A stretch of 64,000 nt of DNA from Bacillota bacterium. Lineage in GTDB: Bacteria > Bacillota > Clostridia > Oscillospirales > Acutalibacteraceae. The notes beneath the pieces were generated by a model that worked only from the letters and a program-made list of their open reading frames with translations, searched no databases and was not told the origin of the DNA. The stretch lies in assembly GCA_023410445.1 (NCBI GenBank), contig JAEYPT010000007.1, positions 170,065-234,064 of the forward strand, read 5' to 3'. A program made the position numbers and the translations under genes. Below are positions 36,172 through 44,560 of the stretch, in pieces (positions within the stretch are counted from its first letter, which is position 1; each line of letters starts with the position of its first letter).

Positions 36172-37164
36172 ATGAGACCGATCGTTATCACTCAAACGCC
36201 TTTTCGTATTTCTTTTTTTGGTGGAGGAACTGATTTCCCTGGTTTCTACCAAGAACATGGCGGAAGCGTCATCTCTACCAGCATTGATAAATTCTGCAAT
36301 ATAACCAGCAGACATCTTCCACCGTTTTTTGATTATTCTTCGGAACTGGTGTATTCGACGCGCGAGCATGTCTCATCGGTAGACGAGATCAAACATCCTC
36401 TGATCCGTGAAACAATGCGATGGATGAATGTTAAGAAAATATATGTGGCATATGACGCCGACCTGCCCGGGCGCTCTGGACTTGGTACAAGCAGTTCCTT
36501 CGCAGTTGGGATGATCAATGCATTTTATACGCTGGACGGAAAATACGTCGATAAAAAGCAATTGGCGAAAGATGCCATTTATGTTGAACGGGTTCTTTGT
36601 AAGGAAAGCGGCGGGATTCAGGATCAGATTGCTGCCGCGTACGGTGGATTAAACCGCATAGATTTCAAGCAGGACGGATTCAACGTCAGACCAATCATTA
36701 TTTCCAATCAAAGAAAATGCAAATTAAACGATCACTTAATGCTTTTTTTTACCGGCTTTTCACGATTCTCCTCCGATGTTTCGGTTGAACATGAAAAAGC
36801 AATCAAAAGCAAAACAAACGAGCTCCTTGAAATTCTGTCTTTAGTTGATGAAGCGGAAAAAGTTCTGACCGGAAACGGTGATTTATGTCAATTCGGCAGG
36901 CTACTCGATTATACATGGAAATTAAAGCGTGGCTTGACAAGCAAAGTCACCACGAATGCAATTGACGCAGTTTATGATACAGCAATGAAGGCGGGAGCAG
37001 TCGGAGGCAAGCTATTGGGTGCCGGCGGCGGTGGATTCTTTCTTTTTTTTGTCGAACCGGACAAACGAAAGAACGTGCTCGAGGCGCTCTCTTCTTTTAT
37101 GGAGGTACCCTTTAAATTCGAAGATGGCGGGACCCGAGTGCTTTATTATACGCCAGAAGATTAA
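36172..37164 (+). CDS. hddA: D-glycero-D-manno-heptose 7-phosphate 1-kinase (GHMP family)
   Basis: 330 residues from ATG 36172, which has GAAAGG upstream. The GHMP kinase motifs are TPFRISFFGGGTDFPGF, LPGRSGLGTSSSFAVGMINA (ATP loop) and KLLGAGGGGFFLFF. The FGGGTD start is typical of HddA and GDP-fucose pyrophosphorylase-linked kinases. It adds a phosphate at C1 of heptose 7-phosphate, between GmhA and the HddC-GmhB fusion. No gap or frameshift. Confidence 0.9.
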   Translation: MRPIVITQTPFRISFFGGGTDFPGFYQEHGGSVISTSIDKFCNITSRHLPPFFDYSSELVYSTREHVSSVDEIKHPLIRETMRWMNVKKIYVAYDADLPGRSGLGTSSSFAVGMINAFYTLDGKYVDKKQLAKDAIYVERVLCKESGGIQDQIAAAYGGLNRIDFKQDGFNVRPIIISNQRKCKLNDHLMLFFTGFSRFSSDVSVEHEKAIKSKTNELLEILSLVDEAEKVLTGNGDLCQFGRLLDYTWKLKRGLTSKVTTNAIDAVYDTAMKAGAVGGKLLGAGGGGFFLFFVEPDKRKNVLEALSSFMEVPFKFEDGGTRVLYYTPED

Positions 37165-37185
37165 TTGCATATGGGAGCTTCATAT

Positions 37186-38376
37186 ATGAATAGTAATAAA
37201 TGCTGTATCTGCGGTTCTTCCATGGAACAGATGTTTGAATTTCATAATAAAACAGCGGATACAATCAATCTGTTTGAAAAACCTGTAAAAGAGGCCGGCA
37301 CTGATATTCTTTTCCTCGTGTGCCCACTGTGCGGTCACGGGCAGATAAGTTTTACATCAAAAGCGGTAGAATATGAAGATTTTATTCCCTCAAATGCCTC
37401 TGATTTTGCGGAAATGAAAAATGGTAAAGCCTTTTCTCCACTTGATGAATGCGTCCAAGAGGAGTTTCAGAAATTTATAAATCATTGTAAGAATACAACT
37501 CGCTTTTTGGATATTGGATGCGGTACAGGAGCCTTGCTTGCTAAAGCAGCCGAAAGCTTTGATAGTGTTCTGGGAGTAGAACCGTCGAAACCTGCTATAC
37601 AGATCGCCGAAGAACGGCTTGCATTGTGCGAAAAAAAGCATAAAATAAAGAATTGCTATTTTGAGGATGGAAGAGAATATTATCCCGTAAGCGCATTTGC
37701 TGCCATCGAAGTATTCGAGCATCTGGATGACCCGCTGAAAACTTTGATCAATACAAGACATGCACTGATACCTGACGGAGTAGGTTTGATTGAAGTGCCC
37801 AACGGCAGTCTGATCATGGACAAGGGAATGTATACGGATGTTTACCATCAGCATTTACACTATTACACTCCGGCAAGTTTGGCACTGTTGGCCAGAAAGG
37901 CTGGATTTGACGTTATTTCCGTCAATCAGGCGGAAGATGGAAGGCAACTGTTTATGACTATTAAAAAAAGCGGTTGCGATCAAAGCTTTGAATCCCGCAT
38001 TCAAAATGAGAAAACTGCGTTAAATGACGGAGTTGATCATTTTACTCATGTCGGAATCTGGGGGGCGGGCGTAAAAGCCAGATCCTATATCTGCCTGATA
38101 GATCATCCTGAAGCAATACGGCATGTTTTTGACATAAGCAGGCAGCGCATAGGGAGGTTCCTATCAGGGTGTGTAGTTCCGGTCGAAGGAGCAACAAAAG
38201 AAACGATCGGGGAATGCGACCTTATTATTAATTTTACATCCGCTCATAATAACGAGGTCCTGAGCAGATTAATTGGAGAATTCAATTATCAAGGGTCCTA
38301 TTTGTACTTTGATGATGCTCCGAACCTTATAAATTGTGCGGAAATCAAAAATGCAGGAGATAGCAAGCAACTATGA
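37186..38376 (+). CDS. sugar C-methyltransferase-like SAM enzyme with zinc domain
   Basis: 396 residues from ATG 37186 (GGGAG eight bases upstream). Residues 1-60 hold two CxxC pairs (CCICGSS and CPLCGHG), a zinc domain. Residues 95-230 are the SAM-binding fold with FLDIGCGTGALLA and FAAIEVFEHLDD; YHQHLHYYTP matches the YHEHFxYFS-type motif of sugar C-methyltransferases. Residues 285-390 look like the C-terminal nucleotide-sugar-binding domain (GIWGAGVKARSY). It probably methylates the 4-keto nucleotide sugar made by the next enzyme. Confidence 0.82.
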   Translation: MNSNKCCICGSSMEQMFEFHNKTADTINLFEKPVKEAGTDILFLVCPLCGHGQISFTSKAVEYEDFIPSNASDFAEMKNGKAFSPLDECVQEEFQKFINHCKNTTRFLDIGCGTGALLAKAAESFDSVLGVEPSKPAIQIAEERLALCEKKHKIKNCYFEDGREYYPVSAFAAIEVFEHLDDPLKTLINTRHALIPDGVGLIEVPNGSLIMDKGMYTDVYHQHLHYYTPASLALLARKAGFDVISVNQAEDGRQLFMTIKKSGCDQSFESRIQNEKTALNDGVDHFTHVGIWGAGVKARSYICLIDHPEAIRHVFDISRQRIGRFLSGCVVPVEGATKETIGECDLIINFTSAHNNEVLSRLIGEFNYQGSYLYFDDAPNLINCAEIKNAGDSKQL

Positions 38377-39377
38377 AGGCATTTATCACTGGATTTACCG
38401 GTATGGTTGGGAGCCATCTGGCGGATTTTCTCCTGGCCAATACCGATTGGGAGATACATGGAATGCTACGTTGGCGTAGCCCCCTGGATAACATCTCTCA
38501 TCTTCTGGGACGAATCAATTGCGGCGACCGTGTGTTCTTACACTATGCCGACATGAATGATTTTGGTTCTCTTCAGCATGTTCTTTCTGATGTTCAGCCG
38601 GATTATATTTTTCATCTTGCTGCCCAAAGCTATCCGAAAACAAGTTTTGATTCACCTGTGGATACGCTTAACACCAATATTCTTGGCACTTGCCGTCTGC
38701 TGGAAGCCGTACATTTGCTTGGACAAAATCCGGTGATACACGTATGTGCATCATCTGAAGTGTTTGGACGCGTATCCCGTGAAAAGTTACCGATCAATGA
38801 AGAATGTACGTTTCAGCCGGCATCTCCTTATGCTATATCCAAGGTCGGAACCGACCTTATTGGTCGCTTTTATGCCGAAGCCTACGGCATGGCTGTTATG
38901 ACGACACGTATGTTTACACATACAGGGCCGCGTCGCGGCGATGTTTTTCATGAATCCACCTTTGCCAAACAGATTGCAATGATCGAAAAAGGACTAATTG
39001 AGCCCATTGTCAAGGTCGGAAATTTAGATTCCCTACGCACATACGCTGACGTTCGTGATGCTGTCCGTGCTTACTACATGTTGCTGACAGTAGACCCCAT
39101 TCCGGGAGAATATTATAACATCGGCGGCACATACACATGCAAAGTTGGCGATACCCTCAATACGCTTCTGTCGATGTCGTCCTGCAAGGATATACGGGTG
39201 GAAGTTGATCCGTCCAGGCTGAGAGCAGTTGATGCAGACCTTCAGGTGCCTGACTGTACGAAATTTACCGCCCATACGGGCTGGAAACCTGAAATTCCGT
39301 TTGAGAAGACGATGCTCGATTTGCTGAACTATTGGCGCGAGAAAATTGAACGTTCAGGGACGTGCCTGACCAGGTGA
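38373..39377 (+). CDS. GDP-mannose 4,6-dehydratase family enzyme
   Basis: 334 residues of the extended short-chain dehydrogenase family. GFTGMVGSHLADFLL is the NAD(P) site; catalytic ASSEVFG and SPYAISK follow, with Ser where GMD has Thr. RSPLDN and HLAAQSYPKTSFDSPV are GMD-like. On GDP-heptose it would give the 4-keto-6-deoxy sugar, as shown for Campylobacter capsule enzymes. It overlaps the methyltransferase by four bases. Confidence 0.87.
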   Translation: MKAFITGFTGMVGSHLADFLLANTDWEIHGMLRWRSPLDNISHLLGRINCGDRVFLHYADMNDFGSLQHVLSDVQPDYIFHLAAQSYPKTSFDSPVDTLNTNILGTCRLLEAVHLLGQNPVIHVCASSEVFGRVSREKLPINEECTFQPASPYAISKVGTDLIGRFYAEAYGMAVMTTRMFTHTGPRRGDVFHESTFAKQIAMIEKGLIEPIVKVGNLDSLRTYADVRDAVRAYYMLLTVDPIPGEYYNIGGTYTCKVGDTLNTLLSMSSCKDIRVEVDPSRLRAVDADLQVPDCTKFTAHTGWKPEIPFEKTMLDLLNYWREKIERSGTCLTR

Positions 39378-39390
39378 GGAGGAGACAGTT

Positions 39391-39996
39391 ATGCCTTTGC
39401 CGGAAAGTCTCAGCAGCTGTGAATTGCCTTTACAGGGCGCTTTTAATACTTTGACCTCTTGCTTTTCCCAAGGAGGAAAACTGCTGGTCTGCGGGAACGG
39501 AGGAAGTGCGGCAGATGCCGACCATATTGTTGGCGAGTTGGTAAAGAGTTTTGAAAAAGAGCGCCCTCTTGACAATTTGTTAAAAGGAAACCTGGCTGCT
39601 TTCGGTGATGTCGGAGAAGAAATGTCGAAAAAGCTGCAAGGTGGTGTGCCGGCTATAAGTCTCTGTGCCCATACTGCACTTTTGACAGCAGTCATCAATG
39701 ATATCGGTGCGGAAATGATTTTTGCTCAGCAGGTCATTGGATTTGGAAAACCAGAAGACGTTTTACTTGGTATTAGTACATCGGGAAACTCTCAAAATGT
39801 TCTATTAGCGGGCCTTGCAGCCAAAGCCAAGGGCATGACAACAATTGCCCTCACTGGCGGATCTGGGGGAAAAATGGCGGAATTGTTTGATATATGTATC
39901 AAAGCCCCTTCTTTACAGACAGCCTGTATACAGGATTTTCATTCGGTGATATATCATGAACTATGCCGTCTAATCGAAAATTTTTTTTGGAAATAG
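39391..39996 (+). CDS. gmhA: sedoheptulose 7-phosphate isomerase
   Basis: 201 residues, SIS domain. GNGGSAADADHIVGELV and LGISTSGNSQNVLLAGLAAK bind the sugar phosphate; QDFHSVIYHELCRLIE at the end carries catalytic and metal residues. It converts sedoheptulose 7-phosphate to D-glycero-D-manno-heptose 7-phosphate, the first committed step. Its presence confirms the heptose assignment of the operon. Last gene before the repeat-rich boundary. Confidence 0.92.
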   Translation: MPLPESLSSCELPLQGAFNTLTSCFSQGGKLLVCGNGGSAADADHIVGELVKSFEKERPLDNLLKGNLAAFGDVGEEMSKKLQGGVPAISLCAHTALLTAVINDIGAEMIFAQQVIGFGKPEDVLLGISTSGNSQNVLLAGLAAKAKGMTTIALTGGSGGKMAELFDICIKAPSLQTACIQDFHSVIYHELCRLIENFFWK

Positions 39997-40013
39997 TTCG
40001 GAACAACCATTTT

Positions 40014-40250
40014 TTACGCCTTTGTATTCCCCAGATACATCTCGATCAAGGCTTCTTCTACCAAGCTTTCCCTGCGGCGGTTACGTTCGATGATCGCTGT
40101 TTCGAAGGAAGCCCCCTTGAGCCGTGGTTTGCCGCCTGGGTAAGTCTTTTAGCAATCCACTCAGCGTTTCTTCCAAGCTGCCGCGAACCAATTCGTTGAT
40201 TTTCCCCCTTGATTACTTCTACGTTTAGCTGTACGATTTTTTTTAGCCAT
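40014..40250 (-). pseudogene. IS256-family transposase remnant
   Basis: On the minus strand three frames give fragments of one transposase: a start MAKKNRTAKRR, then INELVRGSLEETLSGLLKD, then LKGASFETAIIERNRRRESL continuing to EEALIEMYLG before a stop. The last piece is the conserved IS256-family segment before the catalytic core. Frameshifts and a large internal deletion make it non-functional; the core and the ends of the IS were not found. Confidence 0.75.
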
Positions 40251-40285
40251 GATTTGCTGTTTCCTTTCAGAATGGTGTCTTGCAA

Positions 40286-40808
40286 CTTCTGGACGTTATG
40301 GGCTCTAAGGTTGTGCCAAGTTTTACGCGCCATGCGGCGGAAAAAACTGCAACGATGATCTAATTTGTTTTCTGTCCTGTTATTTGCACCTTTGATAGTT
40401 CCCCCATAACGGCATGAAAACGAAAAAGGCCCGCCTTACGGCGGACCCTTTTCATTTTGGTGGACGTTATAGGACTCGAAGGTTGTGCCAAGATTTACAT
40501 GCCATTCGGCGGTAAAGACTGCAACAATGTTCTAATTTGTTTTCTGTCCTGTTATTTGCACCTTTGATAGGTCTCGCCCGTAGCGGCACGAAAGCAAAAA
40601 GAGCCCGCCTTATGGCGCACCCTTTTTGTTATGGTGGACGTTATAGGACTCGAAGGTTGTGCCAAGATTTACACGCCATTCGGCGGTAAAGACTGCAACA
40701 ATGTTCTAATTTGTTTTCTGTCCTGTTATTTGCACCTTTGATAGGTCTCGCCCGTAGCGGCACGAAAACAAAAAGAGCCCGCCTTACGGCGGACCCTTTT
40801 TATTTTGG
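40286..40808. repeat. 174-bp tandem repeat, three units
   Basis: TGGACGTTAT recurs at 40286, 40461, 40635 and 40809, giving periods of 175, 174 and 174 bases. Each unit has a tRNA-end-like stretch (GGACTCGAAGG), GGTTGTGCCAAG, TCTAATTTGTTTTCTGTCC, and a terminator hairpin with GCCCGCC. The last boundary runs into the genuine tRNA 3' half. Units two and three are nearly identical, the first is more diverged and overlaps the IS256 debris. Probably produced by repeated recombination or slippage at the attachment site. Confidence 0.8.
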
Positions 40809-40852
40809 TGGACGTTATAGGACTCGAACCTATGACCTTTCGCACGTCAAGC
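40806..40852 (-). tRNA. 3' half of tRNA-Val(GAC), element attachment site
   Basis: Reading leftwards: anticodon loop TTGACGT, a five-base variable loop, T-arm ATAGG-ACTCGAA-CCTAT, acceptor strand AACGTCC, discriminator A and encoded CCA. The 5' half is missing because the integrase gene begins at once, so crossover occurred in the anticodon arm, a usual place for tyrosine recombinases. A terminator hairpin (40775-40800) follows the CCA. A complete tRNA is expected at the far end of the element, outside the window. Confidence 0.82.
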
Positions 40853-40854
40853 GA

Positions 40855-41859
40855 CTAACTTACTATGGGAAAAACTGGTTGATTGTCAAAAATCGTCTTT
40901 GAGATATATACGTCTAACTTGTCTACCGATTTTATCACCATCATTTCTTCGAGATGCGTGTAAATCGCAAGTGTCGTTCTAATATCGGCATGGCCCAGTA
41001 GTTTCGAAGCTGTTAACACATCAACCCCCGAGATATACAACAATGTTGCGTAAGTGTGCCTCAAAAAGTGAGCGGTTACTTCTCTGATGCCAGTGTTGAT
41101 TGCTATGGGATTGATTTTACAAATGGTGTTCATGTAATTCTCCCACATGTTCTGCCAGGAAGAAGGAGAATGCATTGAACCATCCAACTGACAGCATACG
41201 TATTTGCTGATGGCGTGTTTCTTTGCTTCTTCTATCTCAATGGCAAGATCAATCGTAATGCTGACGTTTCTTCCCCATTTCCCATTTTTTGTTCCTTTTT
41301 TCACTGTGTAATAACAACGAGAGTTTTCTTCAACACTTTTCGTGATACTTATATAAAGGCCATCCAAGTTAATATCATCCCATTCTAAAGGGATGATTTC
41401 TCCTTTTCTTAGCCCGGCGAGCATCATTATAAGGGCTGCAATTCGCGCCCGATGAGGTGTCCAAAGAACTAACTTTTGTTCCGTCAAGGTCAGTGCGCGC
41501 CGCTCTTCTTTCGGCGCATACTTAGAGATTTCCCTTTTTCTTGCTGGATTTTTAGTGATTTTATCATTCTCAACTGCTAAATCGAAAACACAGGCTGCAG
41601 TATTACGAACATCAATTAAATATTGGTGGGATGCTGGCTTTTTAGTATTGGGATTATAACTTGTAAGTGAGTCAAGCATATTATCAATGTCGTCTATGGT
41701 CACTTTATTAATTGGAAGATCACCAAAAAAAGAATAGGATTGCTTTAGATAGCAATTTAGACTCCTCAACTGAGAGGCGCATACTTTTCCACGCTTTTTT
41801 CTAAGAAAAAATATTCCCCATTCTATAAAAGTGCTGTTTCCCTCGAGTGCTGCATTCAT
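40855..41859 (-). CDS. int: tyrosine-type site-specific integrase
   Basis: 334 residues. The N-terminal SAM-like DNA-binding domain (LNCYLKQSYSFFGDLPI) precedes the catalytic part: Arg in AGLRKGEIIPLEW, the Lys region, HFLRHTYATLLY, then LLGHADIRTTLAIYTHL with the nucleophile Tyr. GGAGG lies 11 bases before the ATG. It ends against the tRNA fragment, the standard position for an element-encoded integrase that uses the tRNA 3' end. It catalyses integration and, probably with a small helper, excision. It marks the left end of the younger mobile element. Confidence 0.93.
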   Translation of the reverse strand: MNAALEGNSTFIEWGIFFLRKKRGKVCASQLRSLNCYLKQSYSFFGDLPINKVTIDDIDNMLDSLTSYNPNTKKPASHQYLIDVRNTAACVFDLAVENDKITKNPARKREISKYAPKEERRALTLTEQKLVLWTPHRARIAALIMMLAGLRKGEIIPLEWDDINLDGLYISITKSVEENSRCYYTVKKGTKNGKWGRNVSITIDLAIEIEEAKKHAISKYVCCQLDGSMHSPSSWQNMWENYMNTICKINPIAINTGIREVTAHFLRHTYATLLYISGVDVLTASKLLGHADIRTTLAIYTHLEEMMVIKSVDKLDVYISKTIFDNQPVFPIVS

Positions 41860-41994
41860 TAGTCAAAAGACCTCCAAACGTATTCGCTTGCGCAAGTTAA
41901 TTGTAATATATCATAAAAGTAGCCTACAGTGAACATATAGCTGAAAATTTTGTCAGTCCTCGGGCTGATTTTTTTATTTTCAAATTTAGTGAGG

Positions 41995-42113
41995 AGGAAA
42001 ATCTTATGCTGCAACTCAGATGTTATTGTGCTCAAGCAGAACGGCGTTGTATCCTGTCACTATGTGGACAGCTTCGGCTTTAAAAGAGCAGTCGCGTCCT
42101 TGACAATTAAACG
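41995..42113 (+). pseudogene. possible gene remnant or short leader frame
   Basis: GAGGAGG precedes ATG 42006, which opens 25 codons ending at 42083. In another frame the same bases encode LKQNGVVSCHYVDSFGFKRA, which looks more like a piece of a real protein but lacks a start. The sequence between the integrase and the next gene (41860-42184) otherwise holds only a promoter. Confidence 0.3.
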
Positions 42114-42128
42114 CTAAAAGTGGATAAT
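42100..42128 (+). promoter_or_regulatory. predicted promoter of the element's first plus-strand gene
   Basis: A consensus TTGACA (42100-42105), 17 bases, GATAAT (42123-42128), 57 bases before ATG 42185. Confidence 0.7.
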
Positions 42129-42184
42129 TATGGCTAGTGAATATCCGTGTGCGGAAATTAGCCACAAATGAAGGAGGATTTATA

Positions 42185-42721
42185 ATGAAAAAGATTACGT
42201 TTTCACATACGACGAAAAGGGTTGTAATGTTTGCCGGTCTCGCGGTTGCATGCGTCGCGGCCCTCTCTTTGGTTTATTCCCGGGTAAACGCAGCACAGCC
42301 GACCAAAGTGGTTTCCAGTGCGTCAAGCGGTCAAATCGTTCTGGCGTCGCCTAATTCCATTACGGTGCCGCCGATCAGCAGCTCGCCCAGCAGTGACACA
42401 GGTTCCGCATTCGTACCTTCGTCCGGTGCGGTTTCTAGCAAGCCGCTAACGGTTGTGTCGAAGCCTTCATCGCAACCGCCGAAGCCTAAGCCTCCGGCCA
42501 GTTCGGCCCTGACCAACAAGGCAAAAAAGCCGAGTTATTCTTCAAAACCGACTGCATCATCTAAAGCTATTACTGATGGCCAACCCAAAAACGGCGACGT
42601 TAAGAACGGCAAAACATATGTTGATGGTTTTGGATGGGTCGATGGAACAGGTGGAGGAAAGGCTGAAAATTCCCCTGATGTTGGCGGGGATATTCATAAG
42701 CAAGTTGGAACAATGGATTAG
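42185..42721 (+). CDS. membrane-anchored Ser/Pro-rich hypothetical protein
   Basis: 178 residues from ATG 42185, behind AAGGAGG. A membrane segment lies at about 14-32, then a long Ser/Pro/Lys-rich stretch (PSSQPPKPKPPASSALTNKA) and a conserved-looking end NGKTYVDGFGWVDGTGGG with GGDIHKQVGTMD. This build, with the GFGWV end, recalls a family found on clostridial integrative elements (possibly DUF6550), recalled and not verified. It may be a surface or cell-wall-spanning component of the transfer machinery. Function unknown. Confidence 0.75.
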   Translation: MKKITFSHTTKRVVMFAGLAVACVAALSLVYSRVNAAQPTKVVSSASSGQIVLASPNSITVPPISSSPSSDTGSAFVPSSGAVSSKPLTVVSKPSSQPPKPKPPASSALTNKAKKPSYSSKPTASSKAITDGQPKNGDVKNGKTYVDGFGWVDGTGGGKAENSPDVGGDIHKQVGTMD

Positions 42722-42744
42722 TCAGTACAATAACAAATATTTTG

Positions 42745-42781
42745 AAACACAGTTTGCTAAATAGCAGGCTGTGTTTTTTTA
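42745..42781 (+). terminator. intrinsic terminator
   Basis: AAACACAG (42745-42752) with CTGTGTTT (42769-42776), TGCT/AGCA inside, followed by a T run that ends just before the next ribosome site. Confidence 0.8.
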
Positions 42782-42796
42782 TTTGGAGGGGACAGA

Positions 42797-44542
42797 ATGA
42801 AGCGTGTTCTTGCATCGGTGCTGTTTATTTTGATTTTTATACTCTGCGCAAATGTTTCGGCTTTTGCGGATGGCGGTGGAAGTGGCAACATGAACGGCGG
42901 CGGAGGGGAGATGGGAGGTGGTTCCTCCGCAAATTACTGGAACAACGGGGACGATGGAATTCGTGTGACGGTTGTATGTGCAAGCAGTCACGAGCCGGTT
43001 TCCACCCCTATCGATCTGACAAACAAAAACGAGAGTGACGTTCACCTACATTTTGGAAAAGTATCTAAGCTTCAATATAAAAACGGTTCAGTAATCTCGC
43101 CAACTGCAAAAACATACACCTATAAAAACCCATCCCAAGCACTTCCAACCGTTATTACTGGAAACAGTAGTAATAATATAGCTGCCATAAAAAGTTATTT
43201 CTGCTCTGAGTGGGCTGCAAGACAAATAGCGTCATGGACCGGAATTTCATATGATTCACTTACTGGTGGCACCTATAAGCTCTTATTGGAACCACTTTCA
43301 TATTTTACGTTCAATGGGCTCAAGTGGGCGATGACGGCCACAGAAGCAGCAAAGTATGATCAAACCCTGAGTGGAGGTCTCCGCGCGAAGATGGTATCTC
43401 TGTCCCACCAAAACCTTCCCTTGTCATTGTTCCTACAGACTCCAGACATGGGATATCCTGCCTATTCTGGCTCTACCAGCACTGCACAATCGGATTCTAC
43501 AATTATTAATCAACTAGGTCTCGGTATTGTAAAATTCAAGGATGATCCAGATCCGACGCCCCTGCCGTCAGATTCAAAAGTGACCTATCGCTGCAATACC
43601 GACGTTGTTACCTCAGTAACATTAAGTTCAGACGGTGAGATCAACCCGGATCATACGGCCAGCGTGACGTTTCACGTTCTAGGCGGCAGCTTCACCGTTA
43701 CCGATATAGTGATACCTGCAGGGGAAAGCCAGTTGGTCTGGTGCAAGTGGCATACACCGTCAACGCCACAAACGGTAAACATATCCGTCTCTGCAACGAA
43801 AGGATCACTCAATATCGGCAGCGTGTCTGCGTCCATCGTTTCCGTTGATGGACATGAACCGCCCGATCCGACCGCCAGCGACCGCAATGACGGCTTTACA
43901 GCGCCAACCATCCCGTCACCAGCGACCACAACTTCCAACACTTGGGGCATATGGTCCGGGTATTGGGTTCCTAATTGGGTATGGCATGAGGATTGGCACT
44001 GGCATTCCGATTCCAACTCACCTTCCGGAGGACATTGGAAAGATGAAGGAAAATGGGTTGATGAGGGAAAGTGGAATTATGACTTCACATCTTATCACGC
44101 GACGCTCTCAGCCAACATGTCCCTGATGCCGGATGCAAAGGACCCGAGCAGGCAAGGGAAAGAAATGAAGTCCGGATATGGTGTCGACATCACCGTCAAC
44201 GGCGATCTCAGCAGCAACGCTCCAGCTTCGCACGTTACAGCACCGCAGACAGGGCTAACCTACTTCCCGGAATTCAAGTATCAAACATACTGGCGTCATC
44301 TGGACTGTACGCCCTCCGGAACGTCAGCGGCGTTTCAGTTTATGCCGAACATTTACTCGACCTATAACAACCGGGTACACTTCACACCGCTCTGGTATCC
44401 AGACAGCAAGTATACAGCGTACACTTATCTGGAGGACGCCTGGACGCCTGCAGGGATGCTGAGTGAGAACATCACCGATTATGTTACGATCAAGGGCAAT
44501 TTGTATAACGATTGGCACATCGGGCCGAAACTGGTTGATTAA
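42797..44542 (+). CDS. secreted Trp/His-rich protein of the mobile element
   Basis: 581 residues with a clear signal peptide (VLASVLFILIFILCANVSAFADG) followed by a Gly-rich start. Residues about 255-350 have beta-strand character (VTYRCNTDVVTSVTLSSDGE, SVTFHVLGGSFTVTDIV), suggesting an Ig-like fold. Residues 375-430 are very rich in Trp and His (WGIWSGYWVPNWVWHEDWHW), followed by GHWKDEGKWVDEGKWNYDF. No enzyme motif is seen. Secretion and position next to the anchored protein suggest a cell-surface role in mating or attachment. I do not recognise the family. Confidence 0.75.
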   Translation: MKRVLASVLFILIFILCANVSAFADGGGSGNMNGGGGEMGGGSSANYWNNGDDGIRVTVVCASSHEPVSTPIDLTNKNESDVHLHFGKVSKLQYKNGSVISPTAKTYTYKNPSQALPTVITGNSSNNIAAIKSYFCSEWAARQIASWTGISYDSLTGGTYKLLLEPLSYFTFNGLKWAMTATEAAKYDQTLSGGLRAKMVSLSHQNLPLSLFLQTPDMGYPAYSGSTSTAQSDSTIINQLGLGIVKFKDDPDPTPLPSDSKVTYRCNTDVVTSVTLSSDGEINPDHTASVTFHVLGGSFTVTDIVIPAGESQLVWCKWHTPSTPQTVNISVSATKGSLNIGSVSASIVSVDGHEPPDPTASDRNDGFTAPTIPSPATTTSNTWGIWSGYWVPNWVWHEDWHWHSDSNSPSGGHWKDEGKWVDEGKWNYDFTSYHATLSANMSLMPDAKDPSRQGKEMKSGYGVDITVNGDLSSNAPASHVTAPQTGLTYFPEFKYQTYWRHLDCTPSGTSAAFQFMPNIYSTYNNRVHFTPLWYPDSKYTAYTYLEDAWTPAGMLSENITDYVTIKGNLYNDWHIGPKLVD

Positions 44543-44560
44543 AATACAGTAAAAGAAAGG

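Noticed and set aside
40286..40808. CRISPR array
   Set aside because: Only three long (174-bp) near-identical units without unique spacers.
40711..40902. Plus-strand frame encoding GGRYRTRTYDLSHVKR
   Set aside because: It reads through the antisense of the tRNA-Val fragment and terminator; this peptide is a well-known artefact over tRNA genes.
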